Source: Nymphalis io (taxonomy: Eukaryota; Arthropoda; Insecta; Lepidoptera; Nymphalidae). Taken from it: a DNA stretch of 64,000 bases. Location: NCBI RefSeq assembly GCF_905147045.1, contig NC_065888.1, forward strand, positions 7,321,001 to 7,385,000, written 5' to 3'. This document shows, in pieces, positions 13,112-21,924 of the stretch (the stretch's first letter is position 1; the number at the start of each line of letters is the position of its first letter). The notes below the pieces were generated by a model that was not told the origin of the DNA, did not search any database, and was given only the letters and a program-made list of their open reading frames with translations. The translations under genes and the position numbers were made by a program.

Positions 13112-13662
13112 TTAGTTTAAAAATGGGTTAAAAGTTGGGTAGAGCCAAGTCCTTTTCAAATATAAATTTGGTGTAATGTAGTTGCTGAACATGTCCTTGT
13201 GAATCCAGTCAAAATTTCCAGGATGATTGAAATCTCTAGACGGTCCACTAAAAAGATCATTCATTGGCCATATCATTGGATTAAACGGATTAGCCCATGG
13301 ATTTACATTTGACCCAATATTTTCTGATTTAGCTGAAGATGAAACAGCTACACCTCCTGGATAAAATTTTATAGAACCTTCCGCTATATTACCATCAGAA
13401 TTTTTTAGCCAGTTTATGTTATTTGGGAACAAATTGGCCGTATTTTCATCAGATTCCTTTATTCGCTTTGAAGATTTCCCATTTTTTATTGCAACAGGTA
13501 TTTTATTATTTTGGTGAGGGAAGAAATGAATATCTCCAACTGAGGATAATCGCCCGTTTCTTGACAATATCCCAGCGACACTGGCTACACTCATCATATC
13601 ATTTCTTGGCACAATTGGTATTTCAGTATTATAAATATGTGGCTCAGTCCCATCAAATTTAT
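13112..13662 (-). CDS. Unrecognised gene, terminal coding exon, copy 1
   Basis: The exon opens after a good acceptor (ttattataacag) with the split codon of DKFDGTEPHIYN. It runs about 183 codons to a stop after YPTFNPFLN. The same exon is intact at 28,290-28,840 (one residue differs among those compared) and at 37,184-37,734 (about a dozen differ). Open frame kept in three copies argues for a real coding exon. Visible features: an N-terminal VASVAGILSRNGR stretch, a basic GKSSKRIKES patch, a GGVAVSSSAKSENIG segment, and an aromatic/Pro/Asn-rich tail (NPWANPFNPMIWP) without Cys. The open frame upstream of the acceptor lacks an ATG and reads as intron. A first exon, expected to carry a signal peptide and end in phase 1, was not found nearby. 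Family unknown; an extracellular protein is likely by analogy with its neighbours. Confidence 0.7.
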
Positions 13663-13966
13663 CTGTTATAATAAATAAATAAATTAGATTAATTTGAGTA
13701 AAACTTCCTTTTAATTTAGATTGTGGAATATAAATATAATAAAATAGCAATATTTCACTTATATACCGAATTATTCATTCACATTATAGAAAAAAATAAA
13801 CCAATAGATTTTTACATAGCATTGGTTTGTATAATTTTTAGTAAATTGTTTTCATCTTATTAAAATTAATGAAATGTAAACATTTATAAATGCAGTTGTA
13901 TAATTAAATATCATTCTTGCCTTTAAAAAATTACATTTATTTTTATTATCGTGTATAAAATTATAA
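13663..13966. other. Presumed intron or upstream DNA of the 13.1-kb exon
   Basis: AT-rich, repeated at 28,841-29,160 and 37,735-38,045. No start exon with a signal peptide was found on the minus strand. A minus-strand TATATAAG lies near 13,760 but is not followed by an ATG-led frame. Confidence 0.4.
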
Positions 13967-14206
13967 TTATCTCGCTGAAGTGGGCTGGTCATGTCTCCAG
14001 GCGCATTGATGGCCGATGGAGCCGACACGTGTTGGAGTGGAGACCACGCTTAGGCAAACGTAGTGTAGGACGCCCTGTGACAAGATGGGCCGACAATTTA
14101 TAAAAGGTGGCAGGTTCGGGATGGATGCGGACTGCCCAAGATCGGGATGCTTGGCGTTCTATGGGGGAGGCTTTCGTCCAGTAGTGGACGGCAAAAGGCT
14201 GAAAAA
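13967..14206 (+). mobile_element. 5'-truncated RTE-like LINE, 3' end only
   Basis: The plus strand encodes, just before the 3' tail, the conserved end of an RTE-type polyprotein: a KWAGHVSRRIDGRW segment and then GKRSVGRPVTRW, with a premature stop soon after. It ends in an A run. A duplication of aaattataat flanks the insert (13,957-13,966 and 14,207-14,216). The unit at 38,030-38,045 has the empty site. A longer relative in inverted orientation lies at 24,481-25,990. Confidence 0.75.
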
Positions 14207-14422
14207 AAAATTATAATGCCTTGTATATAAATATATTTTAACATAAGCTTCAGGTTTATTGGCAGAAGCAAAAATATTTGTGGAACTTATAGAAATAATA
14301 TAATCATGCTATCATTCAATGAAATGGATGAACCAAAAGCATTGTTTAAAAGTAAAATAAATAGCCTGCATAAATATTTCCGACATTTACAAATATAGAA
14401 TACAAAATCACTTTTGAAATGA

Positions 14423-14490
14423 GATACATGGTGTGAAGCGAAACTCGAAATGCACCGTTGCATTTCGAGTTTCGCTTCACAACATGTATC
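14423..14490. repeat. Near-perfect 32-bp hairpin
   Basis: Arms 14,423-14,454 and 14,459-14,490 are reverse complements with one mismatch and a four-base loop (ccgt). One arm matches the DNA at 24,227-24,258. The unit at 38,200-38,260 lacks the hairpin at the corresponding place. Confidence 0.9.
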
Positions 14491-14540
14491 TACCAACGTC
14501 ATGCTATATATTCCGACAGAAATTATATGTTTACTATCGC

Positions 14541-14838
14541 TATCTGGTGGTAGAGCTTTGTGCAAGCTCGTCTGGGTAGGTACCACCCACTCATCAGATA
14601 TTCTACCGCAAAACAGCAGTACTCGGTATTGTTGTGTTCCGGTTTGAAGGGTGAGTGAGCCAGTGTAATTACAGGCACAAGGGACATAACATCTTAGTTC
14701 CCAAGGTTGGTGGCGCATTGGTGATGTAAGCGATGGTTAACATTTCTTACAATGCCATTGTCTAAGGGCGTTTGGTGACCACTTACCATCAGGTGGCCCA
14801 TATGCTCGTCCGCTTTCCTATTCTATAAAAAAAAAAAA
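14541..14838 (+). mobile_element. Dispersed retroelement with poly-A end
   Basis: The sequence runs from a ctggtggtagagc word through attacaggcacaagggacat and ggtggcccatatgctcgtcc to a long A run at 14,827-14,838. The end resembles a widespread lepidopteran non-LTR-type 3' end. It has no complete protein. A reversed copy lies at 2,888-3,165. Confidence 0.65.
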
Positions 14839-15306
14839 TCGCCCTGTAATAAACGAGACTTAATAACTTTTCGTTGACTACAATCTGCATAATTGATTTG
14901 TTATAACTCTCATTCAGTTTGAATGTGAGAAATGTACAATTGATACATTGTAACTTATACTTCGGTTTGTAATAAGGTATAATGACACGTTCAAAGCTGT
15001 TTCCTTGTGATCTTACTAATCTATTCGTGATCAGTGTATTGAATGTTCAATGATTCTCGTTTTTGCTTCATATTTGCAAGCTTCTTTGAACTCTAACAGT
15101 ACTTTTATTGCGTCAAGATTAAAAGCTATTCCTGACGTGATAGAATCATAAATCAGACGGGGTAAAGTGTATTATTTATATCGGTAAAGTTAAATTCGAC
15201 TTACGGTACTCGAAAAATAGGTGGAGTTTATACGTTTTGCGGTTATTTTTAATTATGGTTATCGAATACTCGAAAACGTTTAGACAGATGTGTATAATCT
15301 CAGATG

Positions 15307-15312
<6 letters not shown>
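14839..15312. repeat. Array unit spacer with no gene
   Basis: Matches 38,290-38,751. A minus-strand TATAAATA lies near 15,172-15,180, but the frames after it are very short. No coding exon is supported. Confidence 0.5.

Positions 15313-15359
<47 letters not shown>
15313..15359. repeat. (AT)n microsatellite
   Basis: An uninterrupted AT dinucleotide tract. Equivalent tracts lie at 38,752-38,804 and in shortened form near 19,240-19,300. An inversion breakpoint lies about 55 bases downstream, at 15,412. Confidence 0.95.
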
Positions 15360-15361
<2 letters not shown>

Positions 15362-15420
15362 GCATATTATAATTTTTGAGAGAATTCGGAAATAAACATA
15401 TTTAACAATTCACAATAATA

Positions 15421-15499
15421 TGGTATTTTTAAATAATTACTTTATGTTATATGTATATTTAAATAACTAAAAATTTTTACGTTTCTGTTGGGTTAAATA
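15421..15499. repeat. 79-bp direct repeat at the palindrome edge
   Basis: This stretch, from the ggtatttttaaataatt word to gttgggttaaat, is repeated at 15,720-15,798. It sits between the normal array sequence (ending near 15,412) and the start of the left palindrome arm at 15,500. It therefore looks like a short detour into the arm's interior before synthesis resumed at the arm's outer edge. Confidence 0.85.
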
Positions 15500-16259
15500 A
15501 ACCTTTTCGTCTACCTGGTACTGTCTGGGTATTTAAGTATCACAGCGAAATCAATCGTTGAATTTAAATGAAAATCCTCTTAGTGATAGCCTAGTGTCTT
15601 AAATGTGCCTAACAATACTTTTCGATAGTGGTCCTATGTTAAATAGCATAATCTATTACACGAACTTTTACTAAAGAATGTTTTTAATAATAAATAAAAA
15701 ATACAATTAACGAATAATATGGTATTTTTAAATAATTACTTTATGTTATATGTATATTTAAATAACTAAAAATTTTTACGTTTCTGTTGGGTTAAATATT
15801 TTCCTATCGTACTATTATAATCATTTTAAAAGATTCAAATATTTAGAATTTTATTACCATTTTATGAAAAAAATATTTCTTTTTGTTATTATACACTTAA
15901 TTATATCATAAGCTTTAGTATAAATAATATAAGAAGACATACTAGCTCCAGGCTACACTACAGAGGATAAAATTTCGTCCGTTTGTTTTATTAGAGTTTG
16001 ACGTAATTAAGAGTATTTATTAAAATCTCAAGTAGATATACAAGTTTTATGAAATGAGATCAAAATTATGACTAAAAAACATTTAAATCCTCTTTTACAT
16101 ATTAAGAAGCAAATTTTTTGCATATTTGAATTTTATAGTATCACTCCAATGTGGATCCATCAGGTTTACCGTAAGAATCGAGATGAATTTATGAGTGTCA
16201 ATGGCTTTTGGGAGTATTTTGTGACCCAATGGTCGAAGTGGGGGATATTATCTTCATAG

Positions 16260-16343
16260 TATATAAGCTCGGAGAAATGATTCACATGTATTCATTACAT
16301 CGACGAAAGGTCCAATCAAATATATGAAAATAAATTAATCAAG
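16260..16343 (+). promoter_or_regulatory. Core promoter and 5' UTR of the repeat-protein gene
   Basis: TATATAAG at 16,260-16,267 lies about 77 bases before the ATG. An arthropod-type initiator-like word (TCATT) lies near 16,292. A CCAAT word occurs at about 16,226. Matching TATA elements lie at 21,157-21,164, 31,946-31,953, 43,900-43,907 and 59,626-59,633; the 43.9-kb copy reads TATATAAA. Confidence 0.6.
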
Positions 16344-17488
16344 ATGAACGCCAAGGTTATTGTAGTATTATCTGCGCTCGCGCTTAGCAACGCGGCTCCT
16401 GCATCTTATGGTAAGTTGACGTAATGTGACAATGAAATTTAATGTTTAACTGTATTATCTGTATCCTCCTCATCGATTTCGATGACGGTGACCCTAGCAA
16501 TTAATTGTTATTTCTAGCATGAGCCCTAATGTAACTCGCTAGACCAAACTTGGTTTTAAAAACCCTACGACACGCGTTACAGTACAGTTGGTCTCTCTTT
16601 TCTTAACTGGCGCTTTAAATGTTTAATTTATAGAGTTAACCTCATATGTATACAAACACAATTTTTTTAATACGTGTACAATGTTCAAAACTAAACTTGA
16701 TTTGATTGTTTTACAAGTTTTAACTGACCGTGATGTGGATACGTTAATTTTTCTTTTTTCTTTTAGGTGATGAATTACCAGGGCTCGTTTGGCGTGTAAG
16801 CCGATCTCCAAATGTAGCTTTTGGATTTGGCAGTGGATTCAGCAGTAATATTGGTGGCATCAGCCATTCTTCTAGCGTCGGGTCATCTTTCCAAAGCGGT
16901 GATGCCAGCGCTTACGGTGCTGGTATTGGATCCTCAGATGGCAATACCTTTGCTAGAGGCATTGGTTATGCAAATGCTTCACCGTACTCGCACTTTAGAT
17001 TACAACAGCCTAACTATGCTGGTTATAATAACGCATTTGCAAGACCCTACGGCTCCGCTGTATCCTCAGCACAAAACTTTGGCTCCGCTGTGTCATCTTC
17101 TCAAACCCAAAACGGTTTTGGCTCGGCGGTCTCCTCAGTTCAGAACAACGGCTTAGGTCCCTACCAATCAGCTATTTCCTCTGCGCAAAACTTGCGAGGC
17201 CTTGGATCTGCTGTATCCAGTGCTAGCTCAAATGGTTTTGGCACAGCTGTTTCTTCCGCTGAAAATATTGGTGGATATGGATCAGCCATTTCGATGACCC
17301 AGAATCATGACCAGAATAACTTTGATTCGGCAATTTCTGCAGCCCAGAATATTGGGGGTTATAGATCGAGCACGGCGCAAACTATTCAGCAGCAAGGTGG
17401 TTCTCTACGTCACAGTGGAGCGACCAGCATCAATGGACCTGGAATTCAGACGGCACAATCTCACGCAATTAACAACGGGTACTATTAA
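16344..17488 (+). CDS. Secreted Ser/Gly/Ala/Gln-rich repeat protein, copy 1 (palindrome left arm)
   Basis: Exon 1 (16,344-16,410) encodes MNAKVIVVLSALALSNAAP and a few more residues: a signal peptide with likely cleavage after SNA. The donor is TATG|GTAAGT and the acceptor ttttag. Exon 2 (16,767-17,488) restores the frame in phase 1 (split Gly) and ends NNGYY-stop, giving 262 residues. After a GDELPGLVWRV segment comes a Gly/Ser-rich region. Then come at least seven degenerate units of the type GSAVSSAQN, YQSAISSAQN and FGTAVSSAEN, spaced by short Gly/Asn/Leu linkers. There are no Cys residues and few charges, which suggests an extracellular low-complexity coating or fibre protein. I cannot name the family; silk, glue, eggshell or cuticle are guesses. 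This is the only copy on the plus strand. The right-arm copy encodes the same protein. Confidence 0.85.
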
Positions 17489-18122
17489 TAGGAGTTTGAA
17501 ATTAAACATATATATAAGGATGTTGAGAAGACTGCTGGCCACTTATGTCAGTGTCTTTTATAGAATCATATTTTTATGTTTCATAGAGTAATTAGTTTTA
17601 TTAAAAGGGTTGAATAGATTTTATTTGTTTTTATTTTTTTATTACAACACATACCTATTACACTTTATTTTATATTATACATTACCAAATTTGAAATGAC
17701 TTTAGCAATTACTTTACAAAACGATAAACTTTCACTGATTATCAGTTTTAACTCTAAAAATGGGTACATTTTTCTACTGTCGCAATATTTCTATAAGTAA
17801 TACACAAGACAAGACTAGGTAATAATTCAATAATTAATCATAATATAAGAGGAAATGTAAAGGCAAAAATACTCATTCAAAGTTCAAACCTTTAATGTCT
17901 TGTATAAAAAAGAATAAATTAAATGTTTAATCAGAATATTTAAAATTTTAAGAGTATGAAATGATAAAAATAGATAATGCATTATATTTAAATATACACT
18001 TATAAACTTAGTTATCGTTGCTTAATATTTTTATTATCGTAAATGAAAAATATGTATATAACATGTATATGTATATAACATATTTTTCTATGCCTCCTAA
18101 TTTTAATGAAAATGGAAAATGC
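17489..18122. other. 3' flank of the repeat-protein gene, inner left arm
   Basis: Non-coding; it should contain the 3' UTR. An attaaa word occurs near 17,501 and attaaaag near 17,600. The last 200 bases carry a tgtatataacatgtatat repeat that is also seen next to the other gene copies. Confidence 0.5.
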
Positions 18123-19301
18123 AGTTCCTAGAGTAATGTCCAGGTGAGGGTTAGTTTGATTTTAGCTCTTCCCCTTTACTGTATATTTACAATGCATCGA
18201 CAATTTATTAAGGGTTAAAGTAAATAGTTAGCGCAATAAACATTTTTTTGTAGTTTTTTGATTCCTTAAATCAAATAATAATTCATTAATATAAATATTA
18301 CATTAAAAAATTAATTTAATAATTTGATAGAATAAATTTACACAATAAAATACCATATAAAACATTGCAATTTGAATAAAAGTTTGTAATAAAAAAACCC
18401 ATATGACTCGCGCACAAACTATTCGATATTGAAGTATTTTGGGTCCAACGCTATTTTTGATTTATATTAATGATTTCTGTCTACTTACTCTTAAAAGTTT
18501 TAAAATAATAACTTTTTCTGATGACTCTGTTTCAATCTCTAAGGGAAAATCATGGGATGAACTATTTAAATATGCTAATGATGACTATAGGGTCGTAACT
18601 CAATGGCTTGACCAAAACCTCCTAACGTGCAATCCAACAACCAAAATTAAACTCCATGAATTTAAAAGCACATTATTGTAGTAATTATTCTAAGGATAGA
18701 CAGTGAACCGTGAAATACTGAATCAAACCGAATCTATAAAATACCTCGGAATAATAATAGACCGACACTTACGATGAAAAGAACAGATATCAGTGTTGAG
18801 TCAACGTATTAGAAAATTAATCTTAATTTTTAAGATTCTCAGGTATGTTTGTGATTTAAATCTTCTGCGTTCCATTTATCGCGCTTTTTGTCACTCTTTA
18901 CTGCGTTATGAAATTCTGTAGGCGTATTCGTAAGGCGTTTCTGTATGGGGTGGTGCAAGTAAAACTGCAATGCTTACACTAGAACGAGCCTAGAGGACCA
19001 TATTAACGATGACATTTAAGGATTATATGCATCTGACCGTTTTACTATACAAAAACCTTCCATTTCTAACAGTTCGGCAAATGTATATAATGGAATCGGA
19101 TTTGAACCCGCAATATACCGTTTAGATAAATGAGATCCTGGCTGGATACCATGAGCCCAAAAAAAAATAATACTCACGCTATTGTGAATTGTTAAATATG
19201 TTTATTTCCGAATTCTCTCAAAAATTATAATATGCTTAATATATATATATATATAAATTATAATATGCTTAATATATATATATAATATGCTTAATATATA
19301 A
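18123..19301. repeat. Palindrome spacer built from two array fragments
   Basis: From 18,123 to about 19,085 the sequence is the reverse complement of array DNA like 40,990-42,000, with a reverse-transcriptase remnant. From about 19,086 it jumps to the reverse complement of DNA like 38,810-38,940. The inner end (19,229-19,302) carries the word taatatgcttaatatata three times. Confidence 0.75.
18430..19085 (+). pseudogene. Decayed LINE reverse-transcriptase fragment
   Basis: The plus frame reads GPTLFLIYINDFC and then ITFSDDSVSISKGKSWDEL. This is the region between RT motif B and the YxDD motif of a Jockey/CR1-type enzyme, with the first motif position changed from the FADD seen in the 29.6-kb copy. 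Frame breaks follow. A downstream LTLERA-like stretch matches the end of the same remnant at 40,842-41,114. It is part of the array unit (other copies near 29.2-29.7, 40.8-41.7 and 56.5-57.5 kb). Confidence 0.75.
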
Positions 19302-19935
19302 TGCATTTTCCATTTTCATTATAATTAGGAGGCCTAGATAAATATGTTATATACATATACATGTTATATACATATTTTTCATTTACGATAATAAAAATAT
19401 TAAGCAATGATAACTAAGTGTATAAGTGTATATTTAAATATAATGCGTTTCCTATTTTATCATTTCATACTCTTAAAATTTTAAATATTCTGATTAAACA
19501 TTAAGTTTATTCTTTTTTATATAAGACATTAAAGGTTTGAACTTTGAATGAGTATTTCTGCCTTTACATTTCCTCTTATATTATGATTAATTATTGAATT
19601 ATTACCTAGTCTTGTCTTGTGTATTACTTATAGAAATATTGCGACAGTAGAAAAATGTACCCATTTTTAGAGTTAAAACTGATAATCAGTGAAAGTTTAT
19701 CGTTTTGTAAAGTAATTGCTAAAGTCATTTCAAATTTGGTAATGTATAATATAAAATAAAGTGTAATAGGTATGTGTTGTAATAAAAAAATAAAAACAAA
19801 TAAAATCTATTCAACCCTTTTAATAAAACTAATTACTCTATGAAACATAAAAATATGATTCTATAAAAGACACTGACATAAGTGGCCAGCAGTCTTCTCA
19901 ACATCCTTATATATATGTTTAATTTCAAACTCCTA

Positions 19936-21080
19936 TTAATAGTACCCGTTGTTAATTGCGTGAGATTGTGCCGTCTGAATTCCAGGTCCATTGATGCTGG
20001 TCGCTCCACTGTGACGTAGAGAACCACCTTGCTGCTGAATAGTTTGCGCCGTGCTCGATCTATAACCCCCAATATTCTGGGCTGCAGAAATTGCCGAATC
20101 AAAGTTATTCTGGTCATGATTCTGGGTCATCGAAATGGCTGATCCATATCCACCAATATTTTCAGCGGAAGAAACAGCTGTGCCAAAACCATTTGAGCTA
20201 GCACTGGATACAGCAGATCCAAGGCCTCGCAAGTTTTGCGCAGAGGAAATAGCTGATTGGTAGGGACCTAAGCCGTTGTTCTGAACTGAGGAGACCGCCG
20301 AGCCAAAACCGTTTTGGGTTTGAGAAGATGACACAGCGGAGCCAAAGTTTTGTGCTGAGGATACAGCGGAGCCGTAGGGTCTTGCAAATGCGTTATTATA
20401 ACCAGCATAGTTAGGCTGTTGTAATCTAAAGTGCGAGTACGGTGAAGCATTTGCATAACCAATGCCTCTAGCAAAGGTATTGCCATCTGAGGATCCAATA
20501 CCAGCACCGTAAGCGCTGGCATCACCGCTTTGGAAAGATGACCCGACGCTAGAAGAATGGCTGATGCCACCAATATTACTGCTGAATCCACTGCCAAATC
20601 CAAAAGCTACATTTGGAGATCGGCTTACACGCCAAACGAGCCCTGGTAATTCATCACCTAAAAGAAAAAAGAAAAATTAACGTATCCACATCACGGTCAG
20701 TTAAAACTTGTAAAACAATCAAATCAAGTTTAGTTTTGAACATTGTACACGTATTAAAAAAATTGTGTTTGTATACATATGAGGTTAACTCTATAAATTA
20801 AACATTTAAAGCGCCAGTTAAGAAAAGAGAGACCAACTGTACTGTAACGCGTGTCGTAGGGTTTTTAAAACCAAGTTTGGTCTAGCGAGTTACATTAGGG
20901 CTCATGCTAGAAATAACAATTAATTGCTAGGGTCACCGTCATCGAAATCGATGAGGAGGATACAGATAATACAGTTAAACATTAAATTTCATTGTCACAT
21001 TACGTCAACTTACCATAAGATGCAGGAGCCGCGTTGCTAAGCGCGAGCGCAGATAATACTACAATAACCTTGGCGTTCAT
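19936..21080 (-). CDS. Secreted Ser/Gly/Ala/Gln-rich repeat protein, copy 2 (palindrome right arm)
   Basis: Mirror image of the 16,344-17,488 gene: exon 1 is 21,080 down to 21,014, exon 2 is 20,657 down to 19,936, the intron is 356 bases, and the protein has 262 residues. Where compared, the protein is identical to the left-arm copy, although the arms differ at their inner ends. That suggests recent formation or gene conversion. The intron is shorter than in the 30.7-kb copy because 38 bases of an antisense zinc-finger remnant are missing. TATATAAG lies at 21,157-21,164. Confidence 0.85.
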
Positions 21081-21924
21081 CTTGATTAATTTATTTTCAT
21101 ATATTTGATTGGACCTTTCGTCGATGTAATGAATACATGTGAATCATTTCTCCGAGCTTATATACTATGAAGATAATATCCCCCACTTCGACCATTGGGT
21201 CACAAAATACTCCCAAAAGCCATTGACACTCATAAATTCATCTCGATTCTTACGGTAAACCTGATGGATCCACATTGGAGTGATACTATAAAATTCAAAT
21301 ATGCAAAAAATTTGCTTCTTAATATGTAAAAGAGGATTTAAATGTTTTTTAGTCATAATTTTGATCTCATTTCATAAAACTTGTATATCTACTTGAGATT
21401 TTAATAAATACTCTTAATTACGTCAAACTCTAATAAAACAAACGGACGAAATTTTATCCTCTGTAGTGTAGCCTGGAGCTAGTATGTCTTCTTATATTAT
21501 TTATACTAAAGCTTATGATATAATTAAGTGTATAATAACAAAAAGAAATATTTTTTTCATAAAATGGTAATAAAATTCTAAATATTTGAATCTTTTAAAA
21601 TGATTATAATAGTACGATAGGAAAATATTTAACCCAACAGAAACGTAAAAATTTTTAGTTATTTAAATATACATATAACATAAAGTAATTATTTAAAAAT
21701 ACCATATTATTCGTTAATTGTATTTTTTATTTATTATTAAAAACATTCTTTAGTAAAAGTTCGTGTAATAGATTATGCTATTTAACATAGGACCACTATC
21801 GAAAAGTATTGTTAGGCACATTTAAGACACTAGGCTATCACTAAGAGGATTTTCATTTAAATTCAACGATTGATTTCGCTGTGATACTTAAATACCCAGA
21901 CAGTACCAGGTAGACGAAAAGGTT
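21081..21924. other. Upstream region of the repeat-protein gene, outer right arm
   Basis: Well-conserved upstream DNA shared by all five gene copies (for example 31,870-32,710). It holds the TATA box and a ccaatggtcg-type word (reversed here). No further exon was seen. Confidence 0.5.

Larger units (their letters stand above)
15500..18122. repeat. Left arm of a large palindrome
   Basis: Every position p in this arm pairs with 37,424 minus p in the right arm (19,302-21,924). This holds at both ends and at the gene between, so the arms have nearly equal length with few or balanced gaps. The gene region gives the same protein in both arms; the inner ends show several substitutions. The arm contains the plus-strand copy of the repeat-protein gene. 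Confidence 0.9.
19302..21924. repeat. Right arm of the large palindrome
   Basis: Pairs with 15,500-18,122. This arm is in the standard array orientation and continues without a break into the normal unit spacer at 21,925. It is therefore the original copy, and the left arm is the inverted addition. Confidence 0.9.

Noticed and set aside
13663..13750. Extension of the unrecognised exon to a start further upstream
   Set aside because: The extra frame has no ATG, reads like AT-rich intron, and the frame is not kept in the 37-kb copy. A good acceptor lies at its end.
15172..15300. First exon for the unrecognised gene after a TATAAATA word
   Set aside because: The frames that follow are too short and not hydrophobic, and the nearby GTAAG sites are not preceded by a signal peptide.
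16821..17156. 111-residue frame rich in Leu and Ala
   Set aside because: It is an alternative frame inside exon 2 of the repeat-protein gene, which explains its presence at all gene copies.
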